Shown here: positions 62,760 to 64,000 of the stretch, piece after piece | How positions within the stretch are numbered: position 1 is the stretch's first letter | Layout of the letters: each line of letters opens with the position of its first letter | Assembly: GCA_933822405.4 (NCBI GenBank) | Contig: CAKOGP040002325.1 | Location: 1-64,000, forward strand | Source: Cylindrotheca closterium | Lineage: Eukaryota; Bacillariophyta; Bacillariophyceae; Bacillariales; Bacillariaceae | Direction of reading: 5' to 3' | DNA length: 64,000 bases | The notes under the pieces: generated by a model | Told to the model about the DNA's origin: nothing | What the model saw: the letters and a program-made list of their open reading frames with translations, nothing else | The model's database searches: none | Translations under genes and position numbers: made by a program

Positions 62760-63707
62760 ATGAAATGGAAAAACAATGCCACCGGAGATTACTGGAAGAA
62801 GCACTTTGAAAAGCTGTCGTCACGTCCAGTTTTGAAGAACATGAACGTTCACTCCAAGAGCAGCGGCAAACTGGTCTGCAAAGTTGTGTATGAGGGAGAC
62901 AAGAATGATTCATCATCGAGTGGTGAGCAAGTCGAAAAAGATGTCGTCATGGCAAATATTCCATTGTCCATCATGGTTTTGCTTCTGACTCAGTTCAATA
63001 ATTGCGAATTCGAGAACAGTTGCAAACATTGCAGTCGTCGGTCACTCGCGAACCCGAAGCAAACCTCAAATACGTGTGAACTTTTCATGTTCCACTGGGG
63101 TGTGGATGATGCAGAATCGGATAATGTTGTGGATGACCGGTGGTTGAGGAGCCCAATGCTCTCATCAGCTGCACTTCAAGGACTCTTTACAGTTGGAGCA
63201 ATCGCAATTGATTGTCTGAAGCAGCAGGGGTTGCTGAATGGGACTATTGGTGAATACGAGTTCATACCAGGATACGAACGAACTACCGTTGTAGATATAC
63301 ATGGTGAGCTACATCATCAACCAGATGCTGACCTACCAGTCTATTTCTTTTGTTTGCCACTTTGTGTGGAAGGTGCGATGGTGAGAGCGTACCACCGACC
63401 ATCGAGAACCCAAAGCTACGTTCATATTCCATTTGGCAAGTTTGCCCTCTTTCCGAATGGCACATTGGCTCTATCAACTGGATATGGAAACTTAGGAAAC
63501 AGTCGAATCGTTGGTTTGTTGCTACCAAAGAGCAACCAAACCCTCCCAATGTACATTCCAATAACGGATGCAACACCATCATCCAGCAAGGAGGATCCTC
63601 GACGAGCTTGGCAGAAGAACGTCAAGAGGATGGAAAAGAACTATGCTACAAAGTATGCAAGATCTGTAAACTTTCCTGGGTGTGCATTTCTAGACAACTT
63701 GAGGTAG
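62760..63707 (+). CDS. Hypothetical protein, 315 residues
   Basis: A single open frame from an ATG in an AATAATA context. No domain is recognised. Features are a basic N-terminus, a cysteine group (CEFENSCKHCSRRS near residues 82-95, CELF near 106), mostly beta-prone sequence and a hydrophobic segment (SIMVLLLTQF) too short and polar for a clear membrane helix. Length and balanced composition argue for a real gene; it may be lineage-specific. The pattern C-x6-C-x2-C could bind metal but is incomplete. Confidence 0.6.
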   Translation: MKWKNNATGDYWKKHFEKLSSRPVLKNMNVHSKSSGKLVCKVVYEGDKNDSSSSGEQVEKDVVMANIPLSIMVLLLTQFNNCEFENSCKHCSRRSLANPKQTSNTCELFMFHWGVDDAESDNVVDDRWLRSPMLSSAALQGLFTVGAIAIDCLKQQGLLNGTIGEYEFIPGYERTTVVDIHGELHHQPDADLPVYFFCLPLCVEGAMVRAYHRPSRTQSYVHIPFGKFALFPNGTLALSTGYGNLGNSRIVGLLLPKSNQTLPMYIPITDATPSSSKEDPRRAWQKNVKRMEKNYATKYARSVNFPGCAFLDNLR

Positions 63708-64000
63708 ATTAATGGCATTACTATATACTAGACTAGAATAACAATACGGTACATTTACTCTAGTTTATAATTTTATAGGGTTAGGATTCATTCGATTGAT
63801 TCATTCATTGTTCGTCGTCTGTTATAGTCGTTCCTCCATAAAAAATCAATAGACGATGACGATCCGAGATTCGACCATCGGAGAAAATCCACCTCCTGTG
63901 CTTCGTTATAACTGCTCTTCTTTGTCAATCATATAAGACAGACTTCCGATTATTCTGTCTGAAAGACGTAATCGTGTTCGGTCTAGATGGATCTGGTACT
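63708..64000. other. 3' flank at window edge
   Basis: No gene is seen; AT-rich sequence with a CGATTGATTCATTCATTG repeat near 63793. Confidence 0.4.

Overview
The window is nuclear DNA of a eukaryotic alga, most probably a pennate (raphid) diatom of the Seminavis type; the species is inferred, not proven. The evidence is of three kinds. Gene structure: intron-poor genes with 38-146 bp GT-AG introns, often one per gene, tightly packed on both strands. Diatom-typical families: helicase-associated (HA) repeat proteins, three DUF6824 proteins, a BspA-type LRR protein, PT-rich linkers, and a Sec14-like/DUF6824 fusion. Targeting: a GAF motif resembling a diatom plastid transit signal. No bacterial operon, CRISPR array, rRNA or convincing tRNA was seen.

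Layout. 0-3.3 kb is transposon-derived: a roughly 1.3 kb unit bounded by inverted arrays of GAGTTATAACTC palindromes, then a decayed Ty1/copia relic. 3.4-7.1 kb holds two tandem HA-domain genes sharing one intron position. 8-21.7 kb is conserved housekeeping and secretory DNA: DUF6824 protein, signal-peptide LRR_5 protein, FSP1/AIFM2-like FAD oxidoreductase, plant-type endo-beta-mannosidase, proteasome lid subunit Rpn11, CTNNBL1 splicing protein, and a second DUF6824 gene broken by a one-base frameshift. 21.7-23.6 kb is repeat-rich and contains a second copy of that gene's 3' end. 23.9-26.8 kb holds a UBAC2-like rhomboid/UBA protein and a third, intronless HA protein.

28.5-39.4 kb contains a 2OG-Fe(II) oxygenase, a MYND/MSS51-like protein, two tandem secreted alpha/beta hydrolases with a granulin-like N-terminal cysteine module (one copy shortened), an RS-rich single-pass membrane protein, and a kynurenine-aminotransferase-like enzyme with a possible plastid presequence. 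39.4-42.5 kb is gene-poor with palindromic TGCGTCAA repeats. 42.5-53.2 kb contains serine acetyltransferase with a novel C-terminal extension, a RelA/SpoT-like protein, a 7TM receptor-like protein, a Golgi sulfotransferase, and a 1078-residue secreted CBM x4 / B-lectin / GH99-like enzyme. 55-63.7 kb has a double-PDZ protein, an acidic disordered protein, a GST, the Sec14-like/DUF6824 fusion and an orphan gene.

There is no shared-operon logic. The genes are mostly independent, several in divergent pairs with 340-880 bp shared promoters. Recurring themes are secreted or Golgi carbohydrate metabolism (endo-beta-mannosidase, sulfotransferase, GH99-like enzyme), protein quality control (Rpn11, UBAC2) and lineage-expanded putative regulators (HA, DUF6824). 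Intergenic DNA, but not coding DNA, is conspicuously rich in GTAC-centred motifs. Exon boundaries were derived by hand from splice consensus plus restored homology.
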